Source of the DNA: JBGRQA01 sp041725895
GTDB taxonomy: Bacteria; Bacteroidota; Bacteroidia; Bacteroidales; Marinifilaceae
Reading direction: 5' to 3'
Length of the DNA stretch: 64,000 nucleotides
Assembly (NCBI GenBank): GCA_041725895.1
Contig: JBGRQA010000003.1
Location: 124,001 to 188,000, forward strand
Shown here piece by piece: positions 34,593 to 44,653 of this stretch (positions within the stretch are counted from its first letter, which is position 1; the number at the start of each line of letters is the position of its first letter). Both the position numbers and the translations under genes were made by a program. Under the pieces are notes generated by a model. That model saw only the letters and a program-made list of their open reading frames with translations. It made no database searches and was not told the DNA's origin.

Positions 34593-36986
34593 TTAAACTC
34601 TTCCGTTTTCTTTTTCCTGCATTCCCCACTTCTCTATCATTCCCACCAAGGCTTCTCGCTCCACTGGTTTTGTAATGTAATCGTCCATTCCGGCCTCCAG
34701 GCACTTTTCCCGATCGCCTTTCATGGCATGAGCTGTCATGGCTACAATGGGAATCTTGTAGCCTTGCTGGCGCACCCATTGAGTAGCTTCAAATCCATCC
34801 ATTTCAGGCATCTGTACATCCATAAAAACCAAATGGAAGAAACCCGGAGCCTCTCCAATTCGCTCAATGGCCTGCCTGCCGTTCTTCACCCATTCCACCT
34901 GATAGCCGACCATTTCGAGCATTTTCGTTGCCAATTTGCCATTGATCAAATTATCCTCCACCAGGAGAATATGTAATGACTTTTTATCATCTGAACTTTC
35001 AGTACCTGACATAACTTTCCTTTTTTTAATTACCAAATTCTCCTTCTGAAGGGCTAAATCAATAACCTTATAAAATCTGTCTCTTCGAATGGGGACGGAG
35101 AAACATTTCATTTCTTCAGAAGCAGTCATTTTCTTCACACTGGAATACCAGTTGGAATAAAGGACTATTTTTTCTTTGGATTGAAAATAATCCAATACCC
35201 CTTCATCCTTCGAATTTAACAAACCATTCGCATGCAGCAAAACCAAATCGAAGGAAATATCCCTATTATTTTCGGACAGTAGAAACTCCCTACTCAACGA
35301 GATCACTCTACACCCCATACGTTCAAGCCAATCGATCAATTTTAACTGAAAACCGGAGCCTCTATCCCAGATTCCAATGGTGAGTCCTTTGAATTTTTCA
35401 TAAGAAGGAGTGACTTCCGGGGATGCTGATTTTCGAAACCATGCTGTAAAATAGAATTGACTGCCCTGATCCGGTTCACTTTTCACCCAAATTTTGCCCT
35501 TCATCAATTGAATGATCTCCCGGCAAATGGCCAGCCCCAGCCCGGTGCCTCCGTATTCCCGCGTAGAAGAGCTATCAGCCTGACGGAACGGATCAAAAAT
35601 ACGTTCCTGGTTTGCCTTATCAATTCCTATTCCGGAATCGTGAACTACAAAACGAAGGTAAATGTCCTTCCGGGTTTCCTCTTCCATTTTAACCTCCAGA
35701 ACAACCTCACCTTCCTTGGTAAACTTAAAAGCATTCCCTACAAGATTCACCAACACCTGCCGAATCCGAAACCAATCCCCCCGAATAGCGGAAGGAATTC
35801 TATCGTCCACCTTTGCGGTCAATTGAATTGGGCTGTCCTCCGTTTGAGGGAGAAAGAGATCCATCGTATCAAAAATCAATTGCTCCACATCAAAATCCGA
35901 ATCTTTCAGAACCATATTGTTGGCTTCAATCTTAGAAAAATCAAGAATATCGTTAATCAGAAACATCAAATTGTTTCCACTTCGCTTGATGGAATGCAAA
36001 TACTCCTTCTGCTGAGAAGTTAGTGTGCTCTCCAGCAACAGGTTGGTGTAGCCCAGAATTCCATTCATAGGTGTACGAATTTCATGGGACATATTGGCGA
36101 GAAACTCCGACTTCACATTATCGGCTTCCTCCGCTTTCTGTTTGGCAATCCGTAACTCCTCCTCAGCAAGTTTTCGGGATGTGATCTCCCTTGCAGATCC
36201 AACCGTCCCGATAATATTTCCCTGCTCATCAAAAATGGGTGATTTAAAGGTTTCGTACCACAAATCTCCAACCTTGTTTTCCACAAACTTGGTTCTTCCG
36301 GACTCTAAAACCTGCCTGTCATCCTCCTCATACATGATAGCCTCTTCCAATGGAAAAAGATCAGCATTCGTTTTTCCAAGAATAAAATCGCGAGGAAATT
36401 TATTCTCCCGGGCATAAGTTTCGTTCACATAAATAAAACGGCCCAAACGATCTTTCAACCAGGCCATATAGGGGAGATTATCCAAAATGGATCGCTTTTG
36501 GGCATTGCTCACAACCAATTCATCCTCCACCAACTTCCGATCGGATATGTCGATTAAAACACCAAGCACCACTAAAGGGGATCCCTGCTCATTTCGTTGA
36601 ACCACCTCGCCATATTCCAAAAACCAGTACCAGTCGCCACGCTGATTTACCACCCGCTGCTCCAAACGATAGGATGAACTTTTCCCCAAACGAAGATCCT
36701 TCAGAATGGGGCGTTTCTTTTTCCAATCCTCCGGATGATACATGTCCTTAATCATATCGATACTAAGGATGGGACTGGAACTGGAATACCCCAGGATTTG
36801 GGCAAGATTGCCACTCATATGCATTTTACCGGGAGCAACCTCCCAACGCCAGTAGCCAAGCCGTCCCACTTCCATTATCATTTGCATCGTGGATTTGGTA
36901 GCTTCCAATTCGGCCTGCACCTGATGCAGAAGCTCCTTTAGCTCCTGGTTGGTTCTGAGTAGTTCATCTCTGGTTGGCTCGCCCAT
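34593..36986 (-). CDS. Hybrid sensor histidine kinase (PAS-PAS-HisKA-HATPase-pseudoREC-REC)
   Basis: Cytoplasmic 797-residue kinase with no membrane segment. After an N-terminal coil come two PAS domains with PAC motifs (about 35-150 and 160-272; WYWFLEYGEV, GTVGSAREIT). Then follow HisKA with HEIRTPMNG (His301), HATPase with NLVGNAFKFT, DSGIGID and GTGLGLAI, a degenerate receiver-like segment (about 535-650, no clear phospho-acceptor) and a C-terminal receiver with VEDN and FMDVQMPEMDG plus K in DYITKP. It is the last of three minus-strand genes spaced by 19 and 5 bp, downstream of an outer-membrane protein and a lipoprotein, so it is probably co-transcribed with them. The output partner is not evident. 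Confidence 0.92.
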   Translation of the reverse strand: MGEPTRDELLRTNQELKELLHQVQAELEATKSTMQMIMEVGRLGYWRWEVAPGKMHMSGNLAQILGYSSSSPILSIDMIKDMYHPEDWKKKRPILKDLRLGKSSSYRLEQRVVNQRGDWYWFLEYGEVVQRNEQGSPLVVLGVLIDISDRKLVEDELVVSNAQKRSILDNLPYMAWLKDRLGRFIYVNETYARENKFPRDFILGKTNADLFPLEEAIMYEEDDRQVLESGRTKFVENKVGDLWYETFKSPIFDEQGNIIGTVGSAREITSRKLAEEELRIAKQKAEEADNVKSEFLANMSHEIRTPMNGILGYTNLLLESTLTSQQKEYLHSIKRSGNNLMFLINDILDFSKIEANNMVLKDSDFDVEQLIFDTMDLFLPQTEDSPIQLTAKVDDRIPSAIRGDWFRIRQVLVNLVGNAFKFTKEGEVVLEVKMEEETRKDIYLRFVVHDSGIGIDKANQERIFDPFRQADSSSTREYGGTGLGLAICREIIQLMKGKIWVKSEPDQGSQFYFTAWFRKSASPEVTPSYEKFKGLTIGIWDRGSGFQLKLIDWLERMGCRVISLSREFLLSENNRDISFDLVLLHANGLLNSKDEGVLDYFQSKEKIVLYSNWYSSVKKMTASEEMKCFSVPIRRDRFYKVIDLALQKENLVIKKRKVMSGTESSDDKKSLHILLVEDNLINGKLATKMLEMVGYQVEWVKNGRQAIERIGEAPGFFHLVFMDVQMPEMDGFEATQWVRQQGYKIPIVAMTAHAMKGDREKCLEAGMDDYITKPVEREALVGMIEKWGMQEKENGRV

Positions 36987-37005
36987 AGTAAGATTTTTTC
37001 CTTAT

Positions 37006-40000
37006 TTAAAACAGATAGCTAAACTGAAAGGAGAATATATTGTCCTCACGGGAGTGGCTGTAACTGGCCGTTACCACAAACATTTTATAGGGAGCCAGCC
37101 ATAAACCACCACCATACCCATGATGCCATTTGTCTGACTTTTCACCTTCCAACCAAACCCGACCAAAATCATTAAAGGCCAACACGCCTAACTCTCCTCC
37201 TAAAAAGTAGGTTCGAAAACGCATCAAACGCATCCGGAAATCGGTGTTCTGATATACCATATCATCGCCGGCAAACCGATCCTGGCGGTAACCTCTTAAA
37301 TTGGTCTTCACCCCCAGTTTATTTGCCTGAAAAAAAGGATATCCCTTTGAATTGTGTGCTGCCCCTGCTCTTACAGCAAGAACACTTCGCTCAGGCCGAC
37401 CAAAGTTGAAATAGAATCGTAAATCGGTGGTCAACTGATGAAAGTTGTGGTCCTCACTCCCTACTCCTTTAAACCACCTCCAGTCTGAAATCCAGTACAT
37501 GCCTCGAGTAGGTAACAACTGATTGTTTCGGGTATCCCAGATATAACGTGTATTGACACCCCAATATTTCCTTGCACTAAAATCAACGGCAGGATCCAGA
37601 TCGTAGAATGGATTTTCGAAATCGGTAACAAAGCGATTGGCCGTAGAATTCAATTTGCTGCGCTGGTAGAATCCTCCAAAAGCCAATTGGTGCTTTTCTC
37701 CAATCCGCTTCCGTATCATTGGGTTGACAAATATCTTAGCCATTCTGATCCTGTTGTAATCCTTATCGTCCTCCTCGGTTATCTTTGTGGTATTCCCCAA
37801 ACCAAAATAGTTTCCCTGAAAATTAGGGGTATGGTAACTCACATCCATCAGGAAGTCCAGACCACGAAACACCCTGTTCATTTCACCAAAATACTCCAGT
37901 TTTACCGAAGGGTAACGAAACGAGTAGCTGGTCAAAAATTTGTGCAATGAGCCATAGGGTTCCTTTCTGAATCCTTGAGTCTTAACCGCAACTCCTGCCC
38001 CAATAATCAACCCATCGTCACTTATATAATTAAAATTGGCAGCAGGACTTACCACGTCGTATTTAAACTCTTTCCGGTCGTACAAATTCACATTATCCTG
38101 CTTTCCCAACCTGTTTTTGAATATTCTGTTTCCCTTGATCCTGGTTTTCTTTGGAGTGTCATAGATCCACGTACTTCTTCGGGGGGCTCCGATGGCCTCA
38201 TGGTTAAATTTATCCTTTCCGCTTCCTCCAATCAACCGAAGCCGGATATCCCCGGGACCTTGTCCCTCAACCGAAAACTGATCCTTTCCTCCCAAACCAT
38301 AGATTCTCACCTCACGGGTCTCCTCAGGACGAAAAGTGCGGGCAAACAACTGTTCCTTTAATTTCCCCTTCTTACTAAGGTGGTTCATCTCCACAGAAAC
38401 AGAACCATCAGCATTCCGAACCACCTCAAACCTTTCACGCTCATCACTGCCCACAACATCTACCTCTTGCGCCAGAAAATCATAGAATTCCAAAGCCATT
38501 TCAGGCAAACGATCCCTTCGGCCCCGCAATTTCCGCTGAATCTCCTCTGCGGAAAAGGGTGCGAGCTCGTCAGGTAAATCAGCAACTGCACTGGCAATCA
38601 CCTCATCTGTGATGGCTGCTTTTAGCTCCTTTCCCATCTTCAGCCAGGCTTCACGTGGAAGCGAACTTAAAAATGTGCGGTCAAAATATCGGGCATTAAA
38701 TCCAAGCCCACACAAATCCTCCGTTATGGTATCAAAAGGTTGAAATTTACGAATGGCCCATTTTCTGCGACTCAACCAGGGAATAACCCCCTCGTTATAA
38801 AAAAACACCTGGTCGCGATCGCGAGGAATCGGACGTGCCAACTGTTTTCCGTCCTTCTTAAAGGTTGCCCATCTCCATTGGTCGTCGTGCCGATCCCAGT
38901 CGTTAAGAAACAAATCGAACAACCGGGCCCTCAAAACCGCTGTTTCATCAATCCGAAAATCGGTTGAGTTTTGCTTCTTCTGAAGTACCTTATCGGTACT
39001 TATAATCTTTTTGGAATTGCCAAACCAGGGCATCTCCGAACGATCCCCTTCAGGCCTCTCCTCGTACAAATACAATTCATTCTTAAAATCGGACTGATAA
39101 ATACCAAAACGAGGATCATCGGGCACATAAACAACCTGGGGATTGGTATGATATACCCCGGCCGCATCAGCCAACTTTGGTACAGCAAGGGCAGCATAGG
39201 GATGCGATCCCGAAATACCATCCTGCACCAGCTGTGCTGCAAACGACCCCCTGAGGACTTCAGGAATAGCCTTTTCCGTATATTTTTCGATGGAACGCAA
39301 TACATATTGCTTTCCATCCCTATCTTCCAGGCGTAGGGATCTTGTTTGCTGACCTCCCCCTCTTTTCAGAATTCGAAGGCCACCATGCTCTTTCCCTATA
39401 TCAAAAACCTTCACTTGAATGGGTTGAGCCCATTCCTTCCGGTAATTCTGTCCCAGCATCTTTTTCTTGAAACGACTGTCGGTTTGATACAACCGACTGG
39501 CAGGAATCACAATTGTACTGTCCGAAAAATCAAGTTTTTCATAGGCATGGGCCAATTCTTCCTCAGAAACTACCTGCCGCGTAAAAAGATGCTTTCGGAA
39601 AACCAATCGTGGTTTTCGATCACCTTTTGCTCCGGTTCCCCAAAAATCAATCCAAACAGCCCCATTCCGATAGAAATTCAACCGTGCAAATCCTACTTCC
39701 TTACCCGTAAAATCCATTTTTCCTTTCCCCACATGAGAGGCCAGATTTCCGGAACCAGCAATTACCTGGTGAACATTCCCTTTTTCAAAATATTGCAAAC
39801 TGTTCTCATGTCCTGAAACAAAGATAATATCGTTCAGATCCTTAAAAATTGTTTTCGCAAAGTAACGCATCCTTTTATAGTAGGGATGAGCGAAATCCTG
39901 CGAAGTCCCAAAAACCATACGATACAATTCCCAGGGGCCGGGAAACGGAAAGTGCCCCCCATACTTACCGGCACTGTATACCGGATGATGATTGGCAAAA

Positions 40001-40656
40001 ATAATTTTCTTCTCCTTGTTGCGGGCCAAAGCATCATTCATTTGGATCAAAAAATCTGAGACTTCTTCAAAGCCACACTCTTCCTGCGGCTTATCTCCCT
40101 GATGTAGCCACCATTGAGAATCCACAACAATTAGAACAACATCCTCCGATAGGGGAATTTCAACAGGACCAGGGCAACCGCTGGAAGGTAGGAAAATATC
40201 TCCCCGTTGTAAAAACTCCTCAATAAACCGCTCCTGCTCCTTCACCACATTCCAACCATTTTTTCGTCCTTTGTCCCATTCCCTTTCACCGGGAAGAACA
40301 AAAACTTCTCCGGGATGATCCTTTACCAAATCCAGAATCAAACGCAACCGGGGTTCACCAATAGACATTTCCGGTTCCTTTCTTTCATAGCGAGGTTCTC
40401 TAACACTATTTCCCAGGAAAAGAATAGTACCGGATTTTCCAGCTTTCCGGAATTCACTTTGGAAAAACTTCAAATTTGTTGGATTAAGATCTCCTTCACC
40501 CAAATCTCCAATCAAAAACACAGAGTGCTCCAAAAGAGAAGAATCGGGTAGTTCTTCATTCTTCCACTCACTCACCCGATCACTATAGAACTGCCCCCAA
40601 CTCTGGAAACACAATAGTAACAACACCCCAGTCCAAAAGGTTTTCATTCGCAACAT
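37006..40656 (-). CDS. Degenerate metallophosphoesterase fused to BamA/TamA-like outer-membrane barrel
   Basis: A 1216-residue exported protein with a signal peptide (about 1-21). The N-terminal domain (45-330) follows the metallophosphoesterase pattern but with substitutions at metal-ligand motifs: GDLGEGD is kept, the usual GDN reads LGNSV, GNHD reads GERE, HHP is kept (FANHHPVYS), and GHEH reads SGHENS. Catalysis is therefore doubtful. A long middle region (340-850) includes PRDRDQVFF and NDWDRHDDQW motifs. The C-terminus (about 860-1216) is an outer-membrane beta-barrel with alternating aromatic strands, ending in FSFQFSYLF with a terminal Phe. The arrangement is known in Bacteroidota; loss of ligands is seen directly. 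It lies between the SdiA-regulated-like lipoprotein gene (5 bp) and the hybrid kinase (19 bp). Confidence 0.88.
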   Translation of the reverse strand: MLRMKTFWTGVLLLLCFQSWGQFYSDRVSEWKNEELPDSSLLEHSVFLIGDLGEGDLNPTNLKFFQSEFRKAGKSGTILFLGNSVREPRYERKEPEMSIGEPRLRLILDLVKDHPGEVFVLPGEREWDKGRKNGWNVVKEQERFIEEFLQRGDIFLPSSGCPGPVEIPLSEDVVLIVVDSQWWLHQGDKPQEECGFEEVSDFLIQMNDALARNKEKKIIFANHHPVYSAGKYGGHFPFPGPWELYRMVFGTSQDFAHPYYKRMRYFAKTIFKDLNDIIFVSGHENSLQYFEKGNVHQVIAGSGNLASHVGKGKMDFTGKEVGFARLNFYRNGAVWIDFWGTGAKGDRKPRLVFRKHLFTRQVVSEEELAHAYEKLDFSDSTIVIPASRLYQTDSRFKKKMLGQNYRKEWAQPIQVKVFDIGKEHGGLRILKRGGGQQTRSLRLEDRDGKQYVLRSIEKYTEKAIPEVLRGSFAAQLVQDGISGSHPYAALAVPKLADAAGVYHTNPQVVYVPDDPRFGIYQSDFKNELYLYEERPEGDRSEMPWFGNSKKIISTDKVLQKKQNSTDFRIDETAVLRARLFDLFLNDWDRHDDQWRWATFKKDGKQLARPIPRDRDQVFFYNEGVIPWLSRRKWAIRKFQPFDTITEDLCGLGFNARYFDRTFLSSLPREAWLKMGKELKAAITDEVIASAVADLPDELAPFSAEEIQRKLRGRRDRLPEMALEFYDFLAQEVDVVGSDERERFEVVRNADGSVSVEMNHLSKKGKLKEQLFARTFRPEETREVRIYGLGGKDQFSVEGQGPGDIRLRLIGGSGKDKFNHEAIGAPRRSTWIYDTPKKTRIKGNRIFKNRLGKQDNVNLYDRKEFKYDVVSPAANFNYISDDGLIIGAGVAVKTQGFRKEPYGSLHKFLTSYSFRYPSVKLEYFGEMNRVFRGLDFLMDVSYHTPNFQGNYFGLGNTTKITEEDDKDYNRIRMAKIFVNPMIRKRIGEKHQLAFGGFYQRSKLNSTANRFVTDFENPFYDLDPAVDFSARKYWGVNTRYIWDTRNNQLLPTRGMYWISDWRWFKGVGSEDHNFHQLTTDLRFYFNFGRPERSVLAVRAGAAHNSKGYPFFQANKLGVKTNLRGYRQDRFAGDDMVYQNTDFRMRLMRFRTYFLGGELGVLAFNDFGRVWLEGEKSDKWHHGYGGGLWLAPYKMFVVTASYSHSREDNIFSFQFSYLF

Positions 40657-40661
40657 ACAAA

Positions 40662-41612
40662 CTATCTTAAATACTTAAATTCCAAAATTTTCGCTTTTCC
40701 GCCTTTTCCTTCATTTGAGATATACATAGTGCCATCAGGGGCAAAGCATACCCCTTCGGGCTGCTTAAAAATTTTTCGATCGAGTCTCACTATGGCAAGC
40801 AATTGTCCCTCGGGGTTTAAAACCATCAACAATTTCCCCACTGACCCCAGAAGGTAAATATTCCCCGTAAGGGGATGAACAGAAACTGCAGAAGGTTGAA
40901 AAGTAATATCTCCCTCGATGGGATTTACGCTCTTTAACAACTTAACGGATATTTTAGCATAACCGGTATATTTGAGAACTTTCCGAATCTGCTCCAGATT
41001 GATTACAACACGAGGAACTGTATCCAATTGCTGTTTATCGGGATGAAATGCATATACCGTACGATTCCCGACATACTGATTGTTTATTCCCGGCCGTGAC
41101 TTACAGGCAATCAATAATTCTCCGGAAACAGGATTGTACCCCAGCCCTTCGGTATCGTTACGGGCTTTTAAGGGAGTACGGTAATCCCATACCTCAATCT
41201 CTTCGTTGTTGAAATTTCGAACAGCATACAATTTGCCATCACTCCGTAGCACGTAGAGAACGGAATCTACTAATTCGATCCCCTCATAATCGCCGGACTT
41301 CGCAAATTTATATCGTTTCTTCACCTCCCCTTTCTTGAGGCTATATTCATATACAATCCCTTTCTCATCGTTCACGCATAGCAAACGTTTCTTACGATAA
41401 TAAGTAAGACCCGAAATCTCCCGCAATTCACTTTTAAGTTCGAACTTTTCGCTAGGTTCAGCCATTGTATAGGGAATTTTTTGGTACTCGCCGCTGAGGA
41501 AGAAATACTCCGGCTTCTTAACTTCCTGGGCACAGGACTTTAACAGTACTACACATACAATACCCAAAATAAAAACAGTAATTTTTCTTACTTTTCCCAT
41601 ATATAGTGGCAT
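40662..41612 (-). CDS. SdiA-regulated-like beta-propeller lipoprotein
   Basis: A 316-residue lipoprotein with a lipobox in VVLLKSCAQ (Cys near residue 28 from the first ATG; an alternative start four codons later keeps the signal). The body is a predicted beta-propeller with SdiA-regulated/NHL-like features: LREISGLTYYRKKRLLCVNDEKG near residue 63, GDYEGIELVDSVLYVL, ARNDTEGLGYNPVSGELLIACK, HPLTGNIYLLGS and QPEGVCFAPDGTMYISNEG. These are typical of the SdiA-regulated family, whose function is unclear. It is the first gene of the three-gene minus-strand operon; only 5 bp separate it from the next gene. Confidence 0.85.
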   Translation of the reverse strand: MPLYMGKVRKITVFILGIVCVVLLKSCAQEVKKPEYFFLSGEYQKIPYTMAEPSEKFELKSELREISGLTYYRKKRLLCVNDEKGIVYEYSLKKGEVKKRYKFAKSGDYEGIELVDSVLYVLRSDGKLYAVRNFNNEEIEVWDYRTPLKARNDTEGLGYNPVSGELLIACKSRPGINNQYVGNRTVYAFHPDKQQLDTVPRVVINLEQIRKVLKYTGYAKISVKLLKSVNPIEGDITFQPSAVSVHPLTGNIYLLGSVGKLLMVLNPEGQLLAIVRLDRKIFKQPEGVCFAPDGTMYISNEGKGGKAKILEFKYLR

Positions 41613-41788
41613 CTATTAATTTTTACAGAACTAAAATTAAAAGTACATAAATTCGAATGGAATTACCAGCAAAAACGCCACAATCTGCAAATAACGGCAG
41701 TTGCACGGTTCATTTTAATAGATTAATGCTTATATTTAATGGTTGCTTTTAAAAAGCATTTTTGAGAAGATCATTTAAGCCAATAAGA

Positions 41789-42982
41789 ATGAACATAATT
41801 AACGAAACGGAGGAGTTTGTAGTTGACTTCTTTAAAAAGAATCATAGTCCCATTTTCACCTACCACAACCTGGAACACACCCAAAACGTTGTTAAACAAG
41901 CTCAAAAGATTGGCAGTGCATCGGGATTAACCGATGAAGAAATGGAAATCCTCCTCCTCTCTGCCTGGTTTCATGATACAGGATATTTTGAAAACTTTCT
42001 GGATCACGAGGTAATCAGTGGTAGAATTGCCCGTTCATTTTTACAGGAGAGGAACTACCCGGATGAGAAAATTAAACTTATTGAAGAATGCATTCTACAC
42101 ACCGTTTTCCCTCATCAACATCACGACCATAAGATTGCCGATGTACTTTGCGATGCCGATTTGCATCATTTAGCAGCCAAAGATTATATCAAAATATCGG
42201 AACGTTTACGAGATGAAAAGATCTCTCTGCTTCACCATCCAATCAGCCAGAAATCCTATTGGGAAGAGACCCTGAATTTCTTGAAAGACCATTGTTACCA
42301 TACCGATTACGGGAAGAAAACACTTTCTAAGAAGAAAGAAGTCAATCTACAGAAAGTGATCGAAAAGGTAAACACCTATCAAATCAAAGAGATCAAGAAA
42401 TTAAATGAATTGGTTCTAAAACTGGAGAAGCAGAATGCGAAACTCAAGGCACCCCAGCGTGGTATCGAAACCCTGTTTCGCCTGACAGCCAGAAACCAGA
42501 TCAATTTAAGTTCCATTGCAGACAGTAAGGCCAACCTGATGATATCCGTAAACTCCATCATCATCTCAGCCATTTTCTTCGTCTACCGACACATTGATGA
42601 TGTGCCCCACTTCATCATTCCTTGTACCATTCTTTTAATCACCTGCTTGTTTACGATCATCTACTCGGTACTAGCTACCCGCCCCAATGTTACGACAGGT
42701 ACATTCACCCAGGAAGATTTGAAACAAAAAAAGGTGAATCTGCTCTTTTTCGGGAATTTCTTTAAAATGGAATTACCCGATTATTCCAAGGCTTTAAAAG
42801 GAATCATGAAGGACTACGATGAATTGTACGAAAGTTTGATTAAGGACCAATATTATCTGGGAAAGGTACTGGGAAAAAAATACCATTTGCTTCGAATCTC
42901 GTACACCATTTTCATGTACGGACTAATCGTTTCAGTATTGGCATTCATCCTCGCCACTGTTTACCAACCGGTTCTTTGGTAA
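41789..42982 (+). CDS. HD phosphohydrolase domain fused to Pycsar-effector-type membrane module
   Basis: A 397-residue two-part protein. Residues 1-175 form an HD domain with metal-binding residues in place (H30 in HNLEHT, H62-D63 in WFHDTGYF, D122/D124 in LCDADLHHL). A coiled-coil follows (186-222). Residues 225-397 match the DUF5706/Pycsar effector family: RLTARNQINLSSIADSKANLMISVNSIIIS, two hydrophobic helices (about 251-266 and 275-296), the conserved LATRPNVTTGTFTQED and NLLFFGNFFKM, and a final helix (372-392). In Pycsar defence such modules respond to cCMP/cUMP and damage the membrane. Here an HD domain replaces the usual separate cyclase partner; no cyclase is encoded nearby. Bacteroidota carry similar genes outside defence islands, so a housekeeping role is possible. 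I used ATG 41789, not the upstream TTG. Confidence 0.88.
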   Translation: MNIINETEEFVVDFFKKNHSPIFTYHNLEHTQNVVKQAQKIGSASGLTDEEMEILLLSAWFHDTGYFENFLDHEVISGRIARSFLQERNYPDEKIKLIEECILHTVFPHQHHDHKIADVLCDADLHHLAAKDYIKISERLRDEKISLLHHPISQKSYWEETLNFLKDHCYHTDYGKKTLSKKKEVNLQKVIEKVNTYQIKEIKKLNELVLKLEKQNAKLKAPQRGIETLFRLTARNQINLSSIADSKANLMISVNSIIISAIFFVYRHIDDVPHFIIPCTILLITCLFTIIYSVLATRPNVTTGTFTQEDLKQKKVNLLFFGNFFKMELPDYSKALKGIMKDYDELYESLIKDQYYLGKVLGKKYHLLRISYTIFMYGLIVSVLAFILATVYQPVLW

Positions 42983-43109
42983 GTATAAGGTTTGATTCAC
43001 CCAGCCCCTTATTTGGGAAGGAAAAACCAAATCAAAGGCATATCTTTGTACTTTTAGAATTGGATTTACAATATCCAATCTTTTTGCCCAATTACAGTTA
43101 ACTACAATT

Positions 43110-43814
43110 ATGAATTTATTTTATACTCCGGATATAACCTCCAACGAATACCAACTCAATGAAGTGGAATCAAAACACTGCGTTAAAGTTTTGCGCCTAA
43201 AGGAGGGAGACTTTATTTACCTGATTGATGGCAAAGGAGGTTTTTACAAAGCTGAGATTGTAGATGCCCATCCCAAACGGTGCATGGTGGAATGTCTGGA
43301 AATTCAGAAAGAGTATGGCAAGCGTGATTTCTACCTTCACCTGGCCCTGGCTCCAACCAAGAACATAGACCGAACCGAATGGTTTTTGGAAAAATGCACC
43401 GAAATTGGAGCAGATGAATTCACACCACTACTTTGCCAGCATTCCGAACGAAAAGTTGTAAAAACCGAGCGGCTTTTCAAGGTTATAACATCCGCTGTGA
43501 AACAGTCTCTTAAAGCCTACCATCCCGTTTTGAACGAAATGACCCCATTCAAAAAACTTGTTCAAAAACCATTTGATGGAGAGAAATACATTGCTCATTG
43601 CAACGAAGGCGAAAAAACAAACTTAAAGCAGCTTTACTCTTGCGGTCAGAATGCTTTGATTCTGATTGGTCCCGAAGGTGATTTTAGTCCCGAAGAGGTA
43701 GAACTTGCAAAGGAAAATGGCTTCCGGGAAATTTCACTGGGCAGCAGTCGACTACGCACCGAAACAGCGGGAGTAGTTGCCTGTCACACTGTAAGTCTTG
43801 CCAATGAGTCCTAG
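43110..43814 (+). CDS. rsmE: 16S rRNA (uracil-1498-N3)-methyltransferase
   Basis: SPOUT-class methyltransferase acting on U1498 of 16S rRNA. The 234-residue protein has the N-terminal PUA-like domain (1-75, with HCVKVLRLKEGD) and the knotted C-terminal domain with LALAPTKNIDRTEWFLEKCTEIG, QHSERK, LIGPEGDFSPEEV and SLGSSRLRTETA, the RsmE signature for SAM binding in the trefoil knot. Length is standard. TATCTTTG at 43041-43048 is a good -7 promoter element about 62 bp upstream, though without TTTG at the right distance. DUF4159 follows after 36 bp. Confidence 0.96.
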   Translation: MNLFYTPDITSNEYQLNEVESKHCVKVLRLKEGDFIYLIDGKGGFYKAEIVDAHPKRCMVECLEIQKEYGKRDFYLHLALAPTKNIDRTEWFLEKCTEIGADEFTPLLCQHSERKVVKTERLFKVITSAVKQSLKAYHPVLNEMTPFKKLVQKPFDGEKYIAHCNEGEKTNLKQLYSCGQNALILIGPEGDFSPEEVELAKENGFREISLGSSRLRTETAGVVACHTVSLANES

Positions 43815-43850
43815 AATTACAATTTACTTATCATTTAAAGCTAAATTCAA

Positions 43851-44513
43851 ATGCATACCAAACCTCTGATTCTACTGATTCTTCTCACAGTAACCTCATG
43901 GGGAGGATGGGCTCAAAATACCACAGTGAGAATTGGATTGGTTAAATACAGAGGTGGTGGGGATTGGTATGCCAACCCCACTTCCCTACCCAACCTGATC
44001 GCATTTTGCAACAAAAGCCTGGGAACCAAAATCCATCCGGACTACTCCGTAGTGGATGTAGGAAGCTCGGAACTATTCAGCTACCCATTTGTCCATATAA
44101 CGGGCCATGGAAACATGGTTTTCTCGAACCAGGAAGCTACCAACCTAAGAAACTATCTAATGGCAGGAGGATTCCTACATGTTGATGACAACTATGGTCT
44201 GGACATTTACTTTCGGAGAGAAATCAAAAAAATTTTTCCAAATTCGGAATTGCAGGAACTGCCATACTCCCATCCCATTTTTCATCAGGTATACGATTTT
44301 CCAAATGGCTTACCCAAAGTACACGAACATGACAAGAAGCCCCCTCAAGCCTTTGGAATTTTTCAAAATGGACGATTGGTCTGCTTGTACACCTATGAAT
44401 GTGACCTCGGTGACGGATGGGAAGATCCAAGCGTACACAACGATTCGGAAAGCATCCACCAAAAAGCACTCCGGATGGGGGCCAATATCCTCTCCTATGT
44501 TTTTAGCTTTTAA
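43851..44513 (+). CDS. DUF4159 domain-containing exported protein
   Basis: A 220-residue protein with a signal peptide (about 1-22, GGWAQ). The mature part matches DUF4159, a Rossmann/flavodoxin-like domain related to glutamine-amidotransferase-like folds: IGLVKYRGGGDWYANPTSLPNL, YPFVHITGHGNMVFSNQE, LRNYLMAGGFLHVDDNYG and GIFQNGRLVCLYTYECDLGDGWED. Length is typical of the stand-alone Bacteroidota form. The function is not known; its membrane-associated relatives occur in operons with MoxR ATPases, which are absent here. It probably forms an operon with rsmE (36 bp gap). Confidence 0.88.
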   Translation: MHTKPLILLILLTVTSWGGWAQNTTVRIGLVKYRGGGDWYANPTSLPNLIAFCNKSLGTKIHPDYSVVDVGSSELFSYPFVHITGHGNMVFSNQEATNLRNYLMAGGFLHVDDNYGLDIYFRREIKKIFPNSELQELPYSHPIFHQVYDFPNGLPKVHEHDKKPPQAFGIFQNGRLVCLYTYECDLGDGWEDPSVHNDSESIHQKALRMGANILSYVFSF

Positions 44514-44653
44514 TCAAACAACAGAAAAAAACTTAAACAATTTTCTAATAGCAAAACAACCTTCCAGGCCAAAAAATTTTTGCGTAACTCTTCCCAATCC
44601 CTTAAATTGATGTATCAAATAAATCGAAAAGATTCTACCTAATACATCTATTT

